Shown: positions 1-5,504, counted from the stretch's first letter. The stretch: 5,504 nt of DNA from Rhizobiaceae bacterium (GCA_028865845.1 JAGWJK010000364.1:1-5504), one strand, 5' to 3'. Translations and numbers: made by a program. The notes: a model not told the origin generated them from the letters alone.

Positions 1-12
1 CGCCTCCTTCCT
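1..12 (-). promoter_or_regulatory. Possible ribosome binding site of a leftward gene starting outside the window
   Basis: Read on the - strand, the final twelve bases are AGGAAGGAGGCG, which contains GGAGG, the core complement of the 16S rRNA 3' end. A start codon would have to lie within roughly the next ten bases, which are not in the window, so this cannot be confirmed. The site loses meaning if the + strand frame at 3-167 is a real gene end. Confidence 0.3.
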
Positions 13-55
13 CGGATTTCTGGCTTTGGTTGCAGACCAATGCGAGAATCGCGAT

Positions 56-80
56 CCTGTATGTTCTTATGTTCTACAGG
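56..80. repeat. Tandem 8-mer enclosed by a 6-bp inverted repeat
   Basis: TATGTTCT occurs twice head to tail at 60-67 and 68-75. The pair is bracketed by CCTGTA (56-61) and its exact reverse complement TACAGG (75-80). The arms could form a hairpin with a 13-nt loop, or the element could be a protein-binding site in the leader of a leftward gene beyond base 1. If the + frame at 3-167 is coding, the repeat is only a run of hydrophobic codons. Confidence 0.4.
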
Positions 81-168
81 CTTTTATTTGACGATGGAAT
101 GAAGCCGGCTGTTACTTCACAGGCTAGTGAGGTTACTCCGGCTTGGGGCAACGCCTTTTCTCTTTGAT

Positions 169-723
169 TTACGGCTTCAAACGGCTGAGAAACTGGGCAA
201 AGACCATGGTTCCTTCCGGCCACGGACCGTGACCGGAATCGGCATTGATGTGGCCGGCTTCACCGGCGTCGATCAGCAGCGAGCCCCAGCTGTTGGCGAT
301 ATCGTCGGCATGTTCATAGCTGCCAAACGGGTCGTTGCGGCTGGCGATGGTGACCGACGGAAAAGGGAGAGGATCGCGCGGATAGGGGCCGAACGTCATC
401 AGGTGTTTCGGCCTGATACCGGGATTGGCGACGTCGGGCGGCGCCACGAAGAACGCGCCGGCAACCTTGTTGCGGAAATCGGGGATTGCGTGAATGACGG
501 AGGGAACGCCGAGCGAATGCGCCACCAGCACGACGGGCCGATTGGCAGCGTTCACTTCTTCGGCGATACGGGCAGCCCAATCCTCGCGCACAGGCTTCGA
601 CCACTCGGCCTGCTCCACCCGGCGTGCCGTCGAAAGCTTTTGCTCCCAGCGGGTCTGCCAGTGATCGGGGCCGGAATTGGTGTAACCGGGGATGATGAGG
701 ATATCTGCGTCGGAGGCTTTCAT
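169..723 (-). CDS. RBBP9/YdeN family alpha/beta serine hydrolase
   Basis: This 184-residue protein is a compact, probably cytosolic alpha/beta hydrolase of the RBBP9/YdeN (DUF1234) type; it has no signal peptide or membrane segment. The N-terminal block IIPGYTNSGPDHWQTRWE (10-27) is the family hallmark. The nucleophile is Ser70 in AHSLG (68-72), where alanine replaces the first glycine of GxSxG. Asp131 in SRNDPF and His158 in AGHIN complete the expected triad. Length is typical for the family, so the gene looks intact. The natural substrate is not known; members are assigned only general serine hydrolase or esterase activity. The ATG at 723 is the only plausible start: the frame upstream holds no ATG, GTG or TTG before a TAA. 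It has no good Shine-Dalgarno sequence, so translation may be weak. It is transcribed divergently from the DUF2189 gene and appears to stand alone. Confidence 0.9.
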   Translation of the reverse strand: MKASDADILIIPGYTNSGPDHWQTRWEQKLSTARRVEQAEWSKPVREDWAARIAEEVNAANRPVVLVAHSLGVPSVIHAIPDFRNKVAGAFFVAPPDVANPGIRPKHLMTFGPYPRDPLPFPSVTIASRNDPFGSYEHADDIANSWGSLLIDAGEAGHINADSGHGPWPEGTMVFAQFLSRLKP

Positions 724-947
724 GATTGCGCCGATGTGGAAAGGAAGGGCCGGGGAGTCAAGGGAAAAGGCGACAATTGCGGCAAAATTTGTTAAAGTCG
801 CTTACAGCCGGTAGCGATTGATGATGTCGGCGCCTCTTCTGCCCGGCATTTCGCGCCGCCGGTCGGCAGCGCATCTCCCGAAAGCCAGAGCGACTTTCGA
901 GAACGGGATGTTCTGCCTGTATCAGTCTACAGATGAGGAGGAGCATT
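724..947. other. Divergent intergenic region between the hydrolase and DUF2189 genes
   Basis: These 224 bases must hold the promoters of both flanking genes. I find no convincing -35/-10 pair. The best rightward candidate is TTGTTA at 789-794 with TAGCGA 17 bp downstream, which has a poor -10. A short palindrome, AGAAC-N5-GTTCT (900-914), lies about 20 bp before the DUF2189 ribosome binding site. No convincing small gene is visible. Confidence 0.4.
936..941 (+). promoter_or_regulatory. Ribosome binding site that fixes the DUF2189 start
   Basis: A perfect AGGAGG lies 6 nt before the ATG at 948. An in-frame ATG at 933 would place this motif inside the coding sequence (codons MRRSI) and has no ribosome binding site of its own, so 948 is the better start. 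Confidence 0.85.
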
Positions 948-1754
948 ATGACGGCATTCCATGTCATGGCCGGCGCCAACAATGTGTTCACCCGCCCGGT
1001 TGTCCGCAAGATCCACGTCGCTGACCTCGTCGACGCCCTGAAGATGGGGCTGGACGACTTCAGCGAGAAACCATCGCATTATGTATTCCTGTGTCTGATG
1101 TACCCGATTGCGGGCGTATGCTTGGCGCTCTGGAGTTCCGGCGCCAACCTCTTGCCGTTGCTTTTCCCGCTGATGTCGGGTTTTGCGTTGCTCGGCCCGG
1201 TGGCGGCGATCGGCCTTTACGAGATCAGCCGGCGGCGTGAGCAGGGCCTGGATACGTCCTGGCGGCACGCCTTCGATGTGCGCTTCTCGCCAGCCCTGCC
1301 ATCGATCATCGCCGTCGGCATCATGCTGTTTGCCTTCTTCATCGTCTGGCTGGTGGTGGCCCAGGGGATCTATACCGCTTATTTCGGTGACGACGTGCCG
1401 GTATCGCTCTCGACCTTCCTCACAAATGTCTTCACGACGTCTGAAGGTACTGGCGTGATCATCTGGGGCAACCTGATCGGCTTCATCTTCGCGCTTGCGG
1501 TTCTCGCAACGACGATCGTGACCTTCCCGCTGCTACTCGACCGCGACGTCGGTGCTGCGGCTGCGATCGACGCCAGCGTGCGGGCGACGATCGCCAATCC
1601 CGGACCGGTGGCGCTCTGGGGATTAATCGTTGCGGCACTTCTCGTCGTCGGAACGATCCCGATCTTCGCCGGCCTTGCCGTCGCCATGCCCATTCTCGGA
1701 CATGCGACATGGCATCTCTACCGTAAGCTGATCGCGCCGGTGGGTGAACACTGA
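948..1754 (+). CDS. DUF2189 family integral membrane protein
   Basis: With the start at 948 the product is 268 residues. It matches the alphaproteobacterial DUF2189 family of predicted inner-membrane proteins. About five hydrophobic segments are visible, near residues 44-62, 68-92, 117-141, 169-197 and 221-250. They are preceded by a soluble N-terminus of about 40 residues (VRKIHVADLVDALKMGLDDF). Family-like motifs include GPVAAIGLYEISRRRE (83-98), FPLLLDRDVGAAAAIDASV (193-211) and GHATWHLYRKLI (251-262). The conserved charged loops after segments 2 and 4 are probably cytoplasmic. There is no signal peptide or recognisable catalytic motif, and the function is unknown. The gene has a strong ribosome binding site and appears monocistronic, with purB convergent on the other side. 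The family assignment comes from recalled motifs rather than a profile search. Confidence 0.85.
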   Translation: MTAFHVMAGANNVFTRPVVRKIHVADLVDALKMGLDDFSEKPSHYVFLCLMYPIAGVCLALWSSGANLLPLLFPLMSGFALLGPVAAIGLYEISRRREQGLDTSWRHAFDVRFSPALPSIIAVGIMLFAFFIVWLVVAQGIYTAYFGDDVPVSLSTFLTNVFTTSEGTGVIIWGNLIGFIFALAVLATTIVTFPLLLDRDVGAAAAIDASVRATIANPGPVALWGLIVAALLVVGTIPIFAGLAVAMPILGHATWHLYRKLIAPVGEH

Positions 1755-1808
1755 GGTTTGGAGACGTCCGGCTGAGCCATCGTTTCGAGCACTTCGGAGC
1801 ATCCTGAT

Positions 1809-1846
1809 AAAAACAAGGAGGCGGCGCGTTATCCGCACCGCCTCCT
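1809..1846 (-). terminator. Intrinsic terminator of purB
   Basis: Read leftward, AGGAGGCGG (1846-1838) pairs perfectly with CCGCCTCCT (1824-1816). Inside, after a U·G pair, GCG pairs with CGC around a 5-nt loop. The 3' arm is followed by TG and then five T (1813-1809), the U-tract of a Rho-independent terminator. It starts 27 nt past the purB stop. Read rightward no T-run follows the hairpin, so it would be a poor terminator for the convergent DUF2189 gene. Confidence 0.85.
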
Positions 1847-1872
1847 GAAACCCGTAGTGACGACGATCGCGA

Positions 1873-3180
1873 TCAGCTGTTGCCGAACGCGCGTTTGAAG
1901 ATCGTGTCGACATGCTTGGTGTGATAGCCGAGGTCGAACTTCTCGCGAATGTCCTCTTCCGACAGAGCTGCGCGCACTTCCTTATCGGCAAGCAGTTCCT
2001 CGAGGAAATCCTTGTTCTCTTCCCAGACCTTCATGGCATTGCGCTGGACCAGGCGATAGGCGTCCTCGCGGGAAACGCCGGCCTGTGTCAGGGCCAGTAG
2101 GACGCGCTGCGAATGAACAAGTCCACGGAACTTGTTCAAATTCTTCATCATGTTCTCAGGATAGACCAGCAGCTTGTCGATGACGCTGGTGAGGCGCGCC
2201 AGGGCAAAATCGAGGGTTACGGTGGCGTCTGGGCCGATCATGCGTTCGACGGAGGAGTGCGAAATGTCGCGCTCATGCCAGAGTGCCACATTCTCCATCG
2301 CCGGTATCGCATAGGAGCGAACCATGCGCGCAAGGCCTGTCAGGTTTTCGGTCAGTACCGGATTGCGCTTATGCGGCATGGCCGACGAACCCTTCTGGCC
2401 CGGCGAGAAATATTCCTCGGCTTCCAGTACTTCGGTGCGCTGCAGGTGGCGGACCTCTACAGAAAGCCGCTCGATCGAGGAGGCGACGACGCCGAGGATC
2501 GAGAAGAACATGGCGTGACGATCGCGCGGGATGACCTGCGTCGACACCGGCTCGGCCTTCAGGCCCATCGCCTTGGCGACATATTCTTCGACGCGCGGAT
2601 CGATATTCGCGAAGGTGCCCACGGCGCCGGAAATGGCGCAGGTGGCGACTTCTTCGCGAGCCGCGATCAGGCGCTGCTTGCAGCGTTCGAATTCGGCGTA
2701 GGCCAGCGCCAGCTTGACACCGAAAGTGGTGGGCTCGGCATGGATGCCGTGCGAACGGCCGATCGTGACGGTATCCTTGTGCTCGAAGGCACGGCGCTTC
2801 AACGCGTCCAGCAGCTTGTCGATATCGGCAAGCAGGATATCGGTGGCGCGCACCAGCTGCACGTTGAAGCAGGTGTCGAGTACGTCGGAAGAGGTCATGC
2901 CCTGGTGTACGAAACGGGCGTCGGGGCCAACGATTTCGGCGAGGTGGGTCAGGAAGGCGATGACGTCATGCTTGGTGACGGCTTCGATCTCGTCGATGCG
3001 GGCAACGTCGAACGTCGCCTTGCCGCCTTTTTCCCAGATGGTGGCTGCAGCCGATTTCGGGATCACGCCAAGCTCGGCCAGCGCGTCGCACGCATGTGCC
3101 TCGATCTCGAACCAGATGCGGAACTTGGTTTCGGGCGACCAGATGGCGACCATTTCCGGTCGGGAGTAGCGCGGGATCAT
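1873..3180 (-). CDS. purB: Adenylosuccinate lyase
   Basis: PurB splits fumarate from SAICAR to give AICAR in de novo purine synthesis, and from adenylosuccinate to give AMP; it is a cytosolic homotetramer of the fumarase/aspartase superfamily. The 435-residue length is normal for the shorter bacterial (Bacillus-type) form. The superfamily signature GSSAMPHKRNP lies at 264-274, on the flexible loop carrying the catalytic serine (Ser265/266). His71 (TKHD), His92 (VHQGMTSSD), His144 (GRSHGIHAEP) and Glu278 line up with B. subtilis His68, His89, His141 and Glu275 at a constant offset of three. All key residues are present, so the enzyme should be active. The ATG at 3180 gives the usual N-terminus MIPRYSRPEM, although its ribosome binding site is weak. 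It is the last gene of the rpe cluster and ends at a strong terminator. Confidence 0.98.
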   Translation of the reverse strand: MIPRYSRPEMVAIWSPETKFRIWFEIEAHACDALAELGVIPKSAAATIWEKGGKATFDVARIDEIEAVTKHDVIAFLTHLAEIVGPDARFVHQGMTSSDVLDTCFNVQLVRATDILLADIDKLLDALKRRAFEHKDTVTIGRSHGIHAEPTTFGVKLALAYAEFERCKQRLIAAREEVATCAISGAVGTFANIDPRVEEYVAKAMGLKAEPVSTQVIPRDRHAMFFSILGVVASSIERLSVEVRHLQRTEVLEAEEYFSPGQKGSSAMPHKRNPVLTENLTGLARMVRSYAIPAMENVALWHERDISHSSVERMIGPDATVTLDFALARLTSVIDKLLVYPENMMKNLNKFRGLVHSQRVLLALTQAGVSREDAYRLVQRNAMKVWEENKDFLEELLADKEVRAALSEEDIREKFDLGYHTKHVDTIFKRAFGNS

Positions 3181-3226
3181 AGGCTCAAAGCTTTCTTGTC
3201 AGGAGTACGTAAGGAATCCTCGCGCC

Positions 3227-3255
3227 CCCATAACAAAGACGAGCGCTAATCTCAA
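3227..3255 (-). promoter_or_regulatory. purB: Candidate purB promoter
   Basis: In the 99-bp gap before purB, TTGAGA (3255-3250) fits the sigma-70 -35 consensus at five of six bases. It lies exactly 17 bp from TATGGG (3232-3227), a modest -10. Transcription would start near 3220, leaving a leader of about 40 nt. This would let purB be transcribed independently of rpe. The evidence is sequence resemblance only. Confidence 0.35.
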
Positions 3256-3279
3256 TGTTTGGTGCGATGTTTCGGCGAG

Positions 3280-3801
3280 TCAGCGTGTCTGCCGGGCCAG
3301 ATAGAGGCTTGTTGCCGCCAAAAACATAAATCCGAATGGTAGGAACAGGCCAAGGCCGAGGATTGCGAACTGATAGACGGCGCTGGCGCTGGTGAACAGG
3401 AACTGGAGCACCCAGATCAGCGTGCCGAACGGCTCGTGCCAGCGTGCATAGAACCAGCGGTAATCCATGGCGAAGAGAAATGCCGTCATCGCGACGGTGC
3501 CGAGCGACAGAGCGAGGAAGTAAGCGGCGAAGCGGGTTTCGAACGGCCTGCTGCGGGCGAGACGTCGCGCGAGCGGCAGCATGAACGGCCAGGAGAGCGC
3601 ACCACCCAGGAAATAGACCACCGCCAGCGCTGGAAGGTGGCTCGTCAGCAGTCCATTGCGCATGTAGAGCGAGGCGAAAGCCGAGCCTGTCATCACCATG
3701 CCCCAGAAGAGCGCTCCGAGCAGCAGATACCGAACAGACGGGACAGATGTCTTCAGCCGTCCGATCGCCAGAACAGTGTCAGCCGGATTAGTTTGATCCA
3801 A
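3280..3801 (-). CDS. Conserved-looking multi-pass membrane protein of unknown function
   Basis: I do not recognise a named family. Starting at the TTG at 3801, the product is 173 residues with four or five hydrophobic segments near residues 24-45, 57-77, 91-112 and 127-168, the last long enough for two passes. Basic clusters (RRLARSR at 79-85, and the LARQTR C-terminus) suggest cytoplasmic loops by the positive-inside rule. No catalytic or binding motif stands out. The frame is open up to an ATG at 3891, but that start would overlap rpe by about 100 nt and add a basic, non-membrane extension, so the TTG is preferred. It overlaps the rpe stop codon by 14 nt, suggesting translational coupling, and has only a weak ribosome binding site. 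Its position between rpe and purB suggests co-transcription but does not reveal its function. The start site is uncertain. Confidence 0.7.
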   Translation of the reverse strand: MDQTNPADTVLAIGRLKTSVPSVRYLLLGALFWGMVMTGSAFASLYMRNGLLTSHLPALAVVYFLGGALSWPFMLPLARRLARSRPFETRFAAYFLALSLGTVAMTAFLFAMDYRWFYARWHEPFGTLIWVLQFLFTSASAVYQFAILGLGLFLPFGFMFLAATSLYLARQTR

Positions 3802-4474
3802 CGCGTCCGCTTTCTGCCGCGGAGCGAAGGGCCGATACCGTCTGGCGATAGGCGTCGACGGATTCACCCTTGAAGATCGCCGAGCCGGCAACGAGAACGT
3901 TGGCGCCGGCTGCTGTCACCATCGCAGCGGTATCGACGGTCACGCCGCCATCCACTTCGAGCTCGATCGGCCGGTCGCCGATCATGGCGCGGGCCTTGGC
4001 GATCTTGTCGGCCATGGCCGGGATAAATTTCTGGCCGCCGAAACCGGGATTGACCGACATGATGAGGATGAGGTCGACATCATCCAGCACGTTTTCCAGC
4101 ACCGACAGCGGCGTTGCCGGATTAAGCGTGACACCAACGTTCTTGCCGAGGTGGCGGATGGTCTGCAGCGAGCGGTGCAGGTGCGGACCAGCCTCGGCAT
4201 GCACGGTGATGCGATCGCAACCGGCCTTGGCGAACGCTTCGAGATAGGGATCGGCCGGGGTGATCATCAGGTGGCAATCGAAGACGGCATCGGTGTAGCC
4301 GCGCAGCGACTTGATGACATCGGGGCCGAAGGAAATGTTCGGCACGAAATGGCCGTCCATGACATCCAGGTGAATCCAGTCCGCGCCTGCTTCGGTGACA
4401 TCCCGCACCTCTTGGCCAAGCCTGGCGAAATCGGCAGCAAGGATGGAGGGGGCAATGCGGATCGGCAGGGTCAT
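3788..4474 (-). CDS. rpe: Ribulose-phosphate 3-epimerase
   Basis: Rpe interconverts D-ribulose-5-phosphate and D-xylulose-5-phosphate in the pentose phosphate pathway, and in the Calvin cycle where one exists. The 228-residue protein is a standard single-domain TIM barrel. The N-terminal [14 protein letters not shown] (7-20) is diagnostic. Metal ligands are His35 and Asp37 in HLDVMDG, His68 in DCHLM and Asp175 in EVDGG; Asp37 and Asp175 are the expected acid/base pair. Phosphate-binding glycines are present in NPGFGGQ (142-148), in DGG (175-177) and in AGSAIF (196-201). Nothing essential is missing. The ATG at 4474 gives the canonical start, with GGAG about 11 nt upstream. It is the first gene of a leftward cluster with the membrane protein and purB, linking pentose phosphate supply with purine synthesis. 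No second rpe-like gene or Calvin-cycle gene is nearby, so a housekeeping role is most likely. Confidence 0.97.
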   Translation of the reverse strand: MTLPIRIAPSILAADFARLGQEVRDVTEAGADWIHLDVMDGHFVPNISFGPDVIKSLRGYTDAVFDCHLMITPADPYLEAFAKAGCDRITVHAEAGPHLHRSLQTIRHLGKNVGVTLNPATPLSVLENVLDDVDLILIMSVNPGFGGQKFIPAMADKIAKARAMIGDRPIELEVDGGVTVDTAAMVTAAGANVLVAGSAIFKGESVDAYRQTVSALRSAAESGRVGSN

Positions 4475-4532
4475 GGAAGAATAAACTCCGGCTGTTTTTC
4501 ATGGCTGGCTTACCACCGGTTCGGCAGGCAAA

Positions 4533-4564
4533 CAACATCAGTGGTGAGAAAGGGTCTGATGTTG
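4533..4564. repeat. Perfect 9-bp inverted repeat upstream of rpe
   Basis: CAACATCAG (4533-4541) and CTGATGTTG (4556-4564) are exact reverse complements separated by 14 nt. The arm centres are 23 bp apart, about two helical turns, which suits a dimeric regulator. Alternatively it forms a hairpin in a long rpe leader, since it lies 58 nt before the rpe ATG. No T-run follows on either strand, so it is not an intrinsic terminator. Confidence 0.55.
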
Positions 4565-4717
4565 GGAGGAATACGGTGCGGGGGAGACGGCGATTGAGTG
4601 GGCCATTGTCGATTTTCCCCTTTCAATGTGTCCGCGAAAAAATAAACACCTTGCTTTTCCTCGCACTCAGGCAGCCACTACGGGAGTAGCCGCTTTCAAT
4701 TGTCGGCGGCCAAAACC

Positions 4718-4723
4718 AGGGAG
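4718..4723 (+). promoter_or_regulatory. Ribosome binding site of the 46-residue basic protein gene
   Basis: AGGGAG lies 6 nt before the ATG at 4730. This good Shine-Dalgarno match at the right spacing is a main reason for calling such a short gene. Confidence 0.7.
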
Positions 4724-4729
4724 CCTATA

Positions 4730-4870
4730 ATGGCAAAGGGTCAAATAAGGGGAAATCGCGAAACGCGAAAACCCAAGAAGGATAAAGCGGCCAGCGCCGC
4801 ACAGCCTCAACAGGGCTTTCAAGTGAAGCAGGCGAGCAGCCCGGCACCAACCGGCAAGAAAGGCAAGTGA
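4730..4870 (+). CDS. Small, highly basic 46-residue protein ('MAKGQ' type)
   Basis: This complete short gene runs from ATG to TGA with a good ribosome binding site. The product starts MAKGQIRGNRETRKPKKDK and ends PTGKKGK. It has nine lysines, three arginines and only two acidic residues, and is rich in alanine, glutamine and proline. A single aromatic residue (Phe30) and no hydrophobic core suggest it is disordered. I recall similar tiny proteins beginning MAKGQ-x-R-x-N-x-E and continuing into a KKPKK-like run, annotated as hypothetical in many alphaproteobacteria; that is recollection, not a search. The charge would suit RNA, ribosome or nucleoid binding, but this is inference and no function is known. 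It stands alone, divergent from rpe, and is followed by a hairpin at 4898-4921. A longer open frame on the opposite strand (4667-4924) is judged a shadow. Confidence 0.75.
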   Translation: MAKGQIRGNRETRKPKKDKAASAAQPQQGFQVKQASSPAPTGKKGK

Positions 4871-4897
4871 AGCCCCAATATCGCTTCCGGCAGGACA

Positions 4898-4928
4898 ACC
4901 ACCGACCGCAGGGCCGGTGGTCACTTTT
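4898..4928 (+). terminator. Hairpin between convergent genes, likely terminator of the small gene
   Basis: ACCACCGACC (4898-4907) and GGCCGGTGGT (4912-4921) form a 10-position stem with a GCAG loop and one A·C mismatch. CAC and four T (4925-4928) follow. The stem begins 27 nt past the stop of the small gene. In the opposite direction the mismatch becomes a G·U pair, giving an unbroken stem, but no T-run follows, so support for ending the LysR transcript is weaker. Confidence 0.6.
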
Positions 4929-4952
4929 GAACTGATTGACAGCGCGAATTTT

Positions 4953-5504
4953 TCAAACGCCGCCGGTCACCATCAGGTATTGGGTAAGCAAAGCGGCATG
5001 CGGGGTCAGCGCCGAAAAATTGCGCGCGCACAGATATAACCGCCGCAAAGCCCATGGTTCCGATAACGGCAAGATTGCAAGGCCGGGACGATCGAGCCCC
5101 GCTGCCGAAGCTTCGGACAGGATCGCGAGGCCGACGCCCGCCTCGACGAGCATGCCGACGTCCTCGACGTTTCTCATGAGAACGCGGTAGTGCATCTGGC
5201 AGCCCAAACGAGATGCCTGTTCTCCGAGATGGATTTCTAGTGCGGCATCCGCCAACCCGACGAACGGCTCTCTGACGATGTCTCCGAAAGTAACGGCTTT
5301 AAGGGCGGCTATCCGATGCGTCCTGTTGGCAACGACGACAAGCTGGTCTTCCGTCAAGAGGTATGTCTCTAACGCCGTCAGATCGGCAACGTCAGCGACG
5401 ATGCCGAGGTCGGCACGTCCCTCGGCAATTGCCAGGGCAATATGCTTGCTCGGTCTCTCGTCGAGATCGACGGAGAGATCCGGATAGGCCGCCAGGAATC
5501 GGCA
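4953..5504 (-). CDS. LysR-family transcriptional regulator, C-terminal part (gene runs off the window)
   Basis: The visible 183 residues form most of a LysR-type effector-binding domain (periplasmic-binding-protein fold). They open with RFLAAYPDLSVDLDE and continue through the typical AIAEGRADLGIV strand-turn and the LLTEDQLVVVANRTHR segment. Later come FVGL, then NVEDVGMLVEAGVGLAILSE, matching the family pattern in which this turn borders the effector cleft, and finally the WALRRLYLCAR strand. The frame stays open to the window edge, so the N-terminal winged helix-turn-helix, about 115 residues for a typical 300-residue member, lies beyond 5504. The internal TTG at 5357 is a leucine codon, not a start. 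The effector and targets cannot be told from this part. LysR regulators often control a divergent neighbour, which would lie to the right, outside the window. Confidence 0.9.
   Translation of the reverse strand, partial: CRFLAAYPDLSVDLDERPSKHIALAIAEGRADLGIVADVADLTALETYLLTEDQLVVVANRTHRIAALKAVTFGDIVREPFVGLADAALEIHLGEQASRLGCQMHYRVLMRNVEDVGMLVEAGVGLAILSEASAAGLDRPGLAILPLSEPWALRRLYLCARNFSALTPHAALLTQYLMVTGGV

Larger units (their letters stand above)
1..168. other. Unresolved left-edge region: intergenic leader or tail of a cut-off gene
   Basis: Two readings compete. On the + strand a frame is open from base 3 to a TGA at 165-167, giving 54 residues with a hydrophobic stretch near its middle (ARIAILYVLMFYRLLF); this could be the C-terminus of a membrane protein that begins outside the window, convergent with the hydrolase whose stop codon starts two bases further on. 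On the - strand the last bases read AGGAAGGAGGCG, a strong Shine-Dalgarno-like run that would serve a leftward gene starting just beyond base 1, making the rest a leader. The region is less GC-rich than the genes around it, and the + frame lacks the usual preference for G or C at third positions. I therefore lean slightly towards intergenic, without certainty. Confidence 0.35.
4475..4729. other. Divergent intergenic region between rpe and the small basic gene
   Basis: These 255 bases should hold promoters in both directions. The part nearest rpe carries the 9-bp inverted repeat at 4533-4564. The part nearest the small gene is AT-rich around 4637-4648 and includes a tiny hairpin, CTAC-GGGA-GTAG, at 4678-4689. 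I see no strong -35/-10 pair on either strand; TTGTTT with TAAGCC at 17 bp on the - strand (about 4535-4507) is a weak candidate for rpe. Confidence 0.4.

Noticed and set aside
63..74. GTTC repeated in direct orientation, considered as a LexA site
   Set aside because: The spacing is 4 nt rather than the 7 nt of the alphaproteobacterial SOS box.
127..795. A 222-codon open frame on the + strand opposite the hydrolase
   Set aside because: The other strand encodes a complete hydrolase with its full catalytic triad; this product looks like shadow composition and has no family motif.
900..914. AGAAC-N5-GTTCT palindrome considered as an SOS (LexA) operator
   Set aside because: Alphaproteobacterial LexA sites are direct repeats, GTTC-N7-GTTC. 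This one is inverted with 5-nt spacing, so it does not fit, and the arms are too short to claim as a repeat.
933..947. Upstream ATG at 933 as the DUF2189 start
   Set aside because: It would put the AGGAGG ribosome binding site inside the coding sequence and has no binding site of its own.
2113..3249. A 378-codon open frame on the + strand opposite purB
   Set aside because: It is fully antisense to an unmistakable purB and is the expected mirror of GC-rich codon use. Its product resembles no family I know and it has no convincing ribosome binding site.
3436..3873. A 145-codon open frame on the + strand opposite the membrane protein
   Set aside because: The product is a charged, low-quality sequence rich in Arg and Glu, as expected opposite hydrophobic codons. 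The - strand reading gives clean transmembrane segments that fit the operon.
3802..3891. ATG at 3891 as the start of the membrane protein
   Set aside because: It would overlap rpe by about 100 nt and add 30 basic residues with no hydrophobic character; the TTG at 3801 gives the normal short overlap.
4726..4731. A perfect TATAAT
   Set aside because: It overlaps the start codon of the small gene, and no -35 box lies 16-18 bp upstream (the bases there read TCGGCG). A promoter here would start transcription inside the gene.
4667..4924. An 85-codon open frame on the - strand over the small basic gene
   Set aside because: It has no good ribosome binding site, covers the terminator hairpin, and gives Cys- and Gly-rich shadow-like sequence, while the + strand reading has a proper start region.
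5355..5357. TTG at 5357 as the start of a short regulator
   Set aside because: The frame continues upstream to the window edge as clear LysR effector-domain sequence, so this codon is an internal leucine.

Overview
This window looks like ordinary chromosomal DNA from an alphaproteobacterium of the order Rhizobiales, most likely Rhizobiaceae (Rhizobium, Agrobacterium or a relative). That is an inference from GC-rich coding sequence, the rhizobial character of the DUF2189 membrane protein and the 46-residue 'MAKGQ' protein, and the style of the adenylosuccinate lyase. I see no insertion sequence, phage gene, tRNA, rRNA or CRISPR array, and no obvious foreign segment.

Layout from left to right. 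Positions 1-168 have lower GC and are unresolved: either a short intergenic region carrying the ribosome binding site of a leftward gene that starts outside the window, or the tail of a rightward membrane protein. Next is a leftward RBBP9/YdeN-type serine hydrolase (169-723). A 224-bp divergent intergenic region separates it from a rightward DUF2189 integral membrane protein (948-1754). That gene converges on purB, and a strong intrinsic terminator for purB lies between them (1809-1846).

The core of the window is a leftward cluster read in the order rpe (4474-3788), a small multi-pass membrane protein (about 3801-3280, overlapping the end of rpe) and purB (3180-1873). Rpe interconverts ribulose-5-phosphate and xylulose-5-phosphate. 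PurB performs two elimination steps of purine synthesis. The pentose phosphate pathway supplies the ribose-5-phosphate that becomes PRPP, so a shared transcript makes metabolic sense. A possible extra promoter just before purB would allow separate control.

Upstream of rpe is a 255-bp divergent region holding a perfect 9-bp inverted repeat. It leads rightward to a tiny, very basic gene of 46 codons (4730-4870). A hairpin (4898-4921) follows, and the window ends in the C-terminal effector-binding part of a leftward LysR-family regulator whose DNA-binding domain lies outside.

No clearly new biological system is visible. The points most worth a second look are the 46-residue basic protein, the uncharacterised membrane protein embedded between rpe and purB, the inverted repeat upstream of rpe, and the tandem 8-mer inside a palindrome at 56-80.
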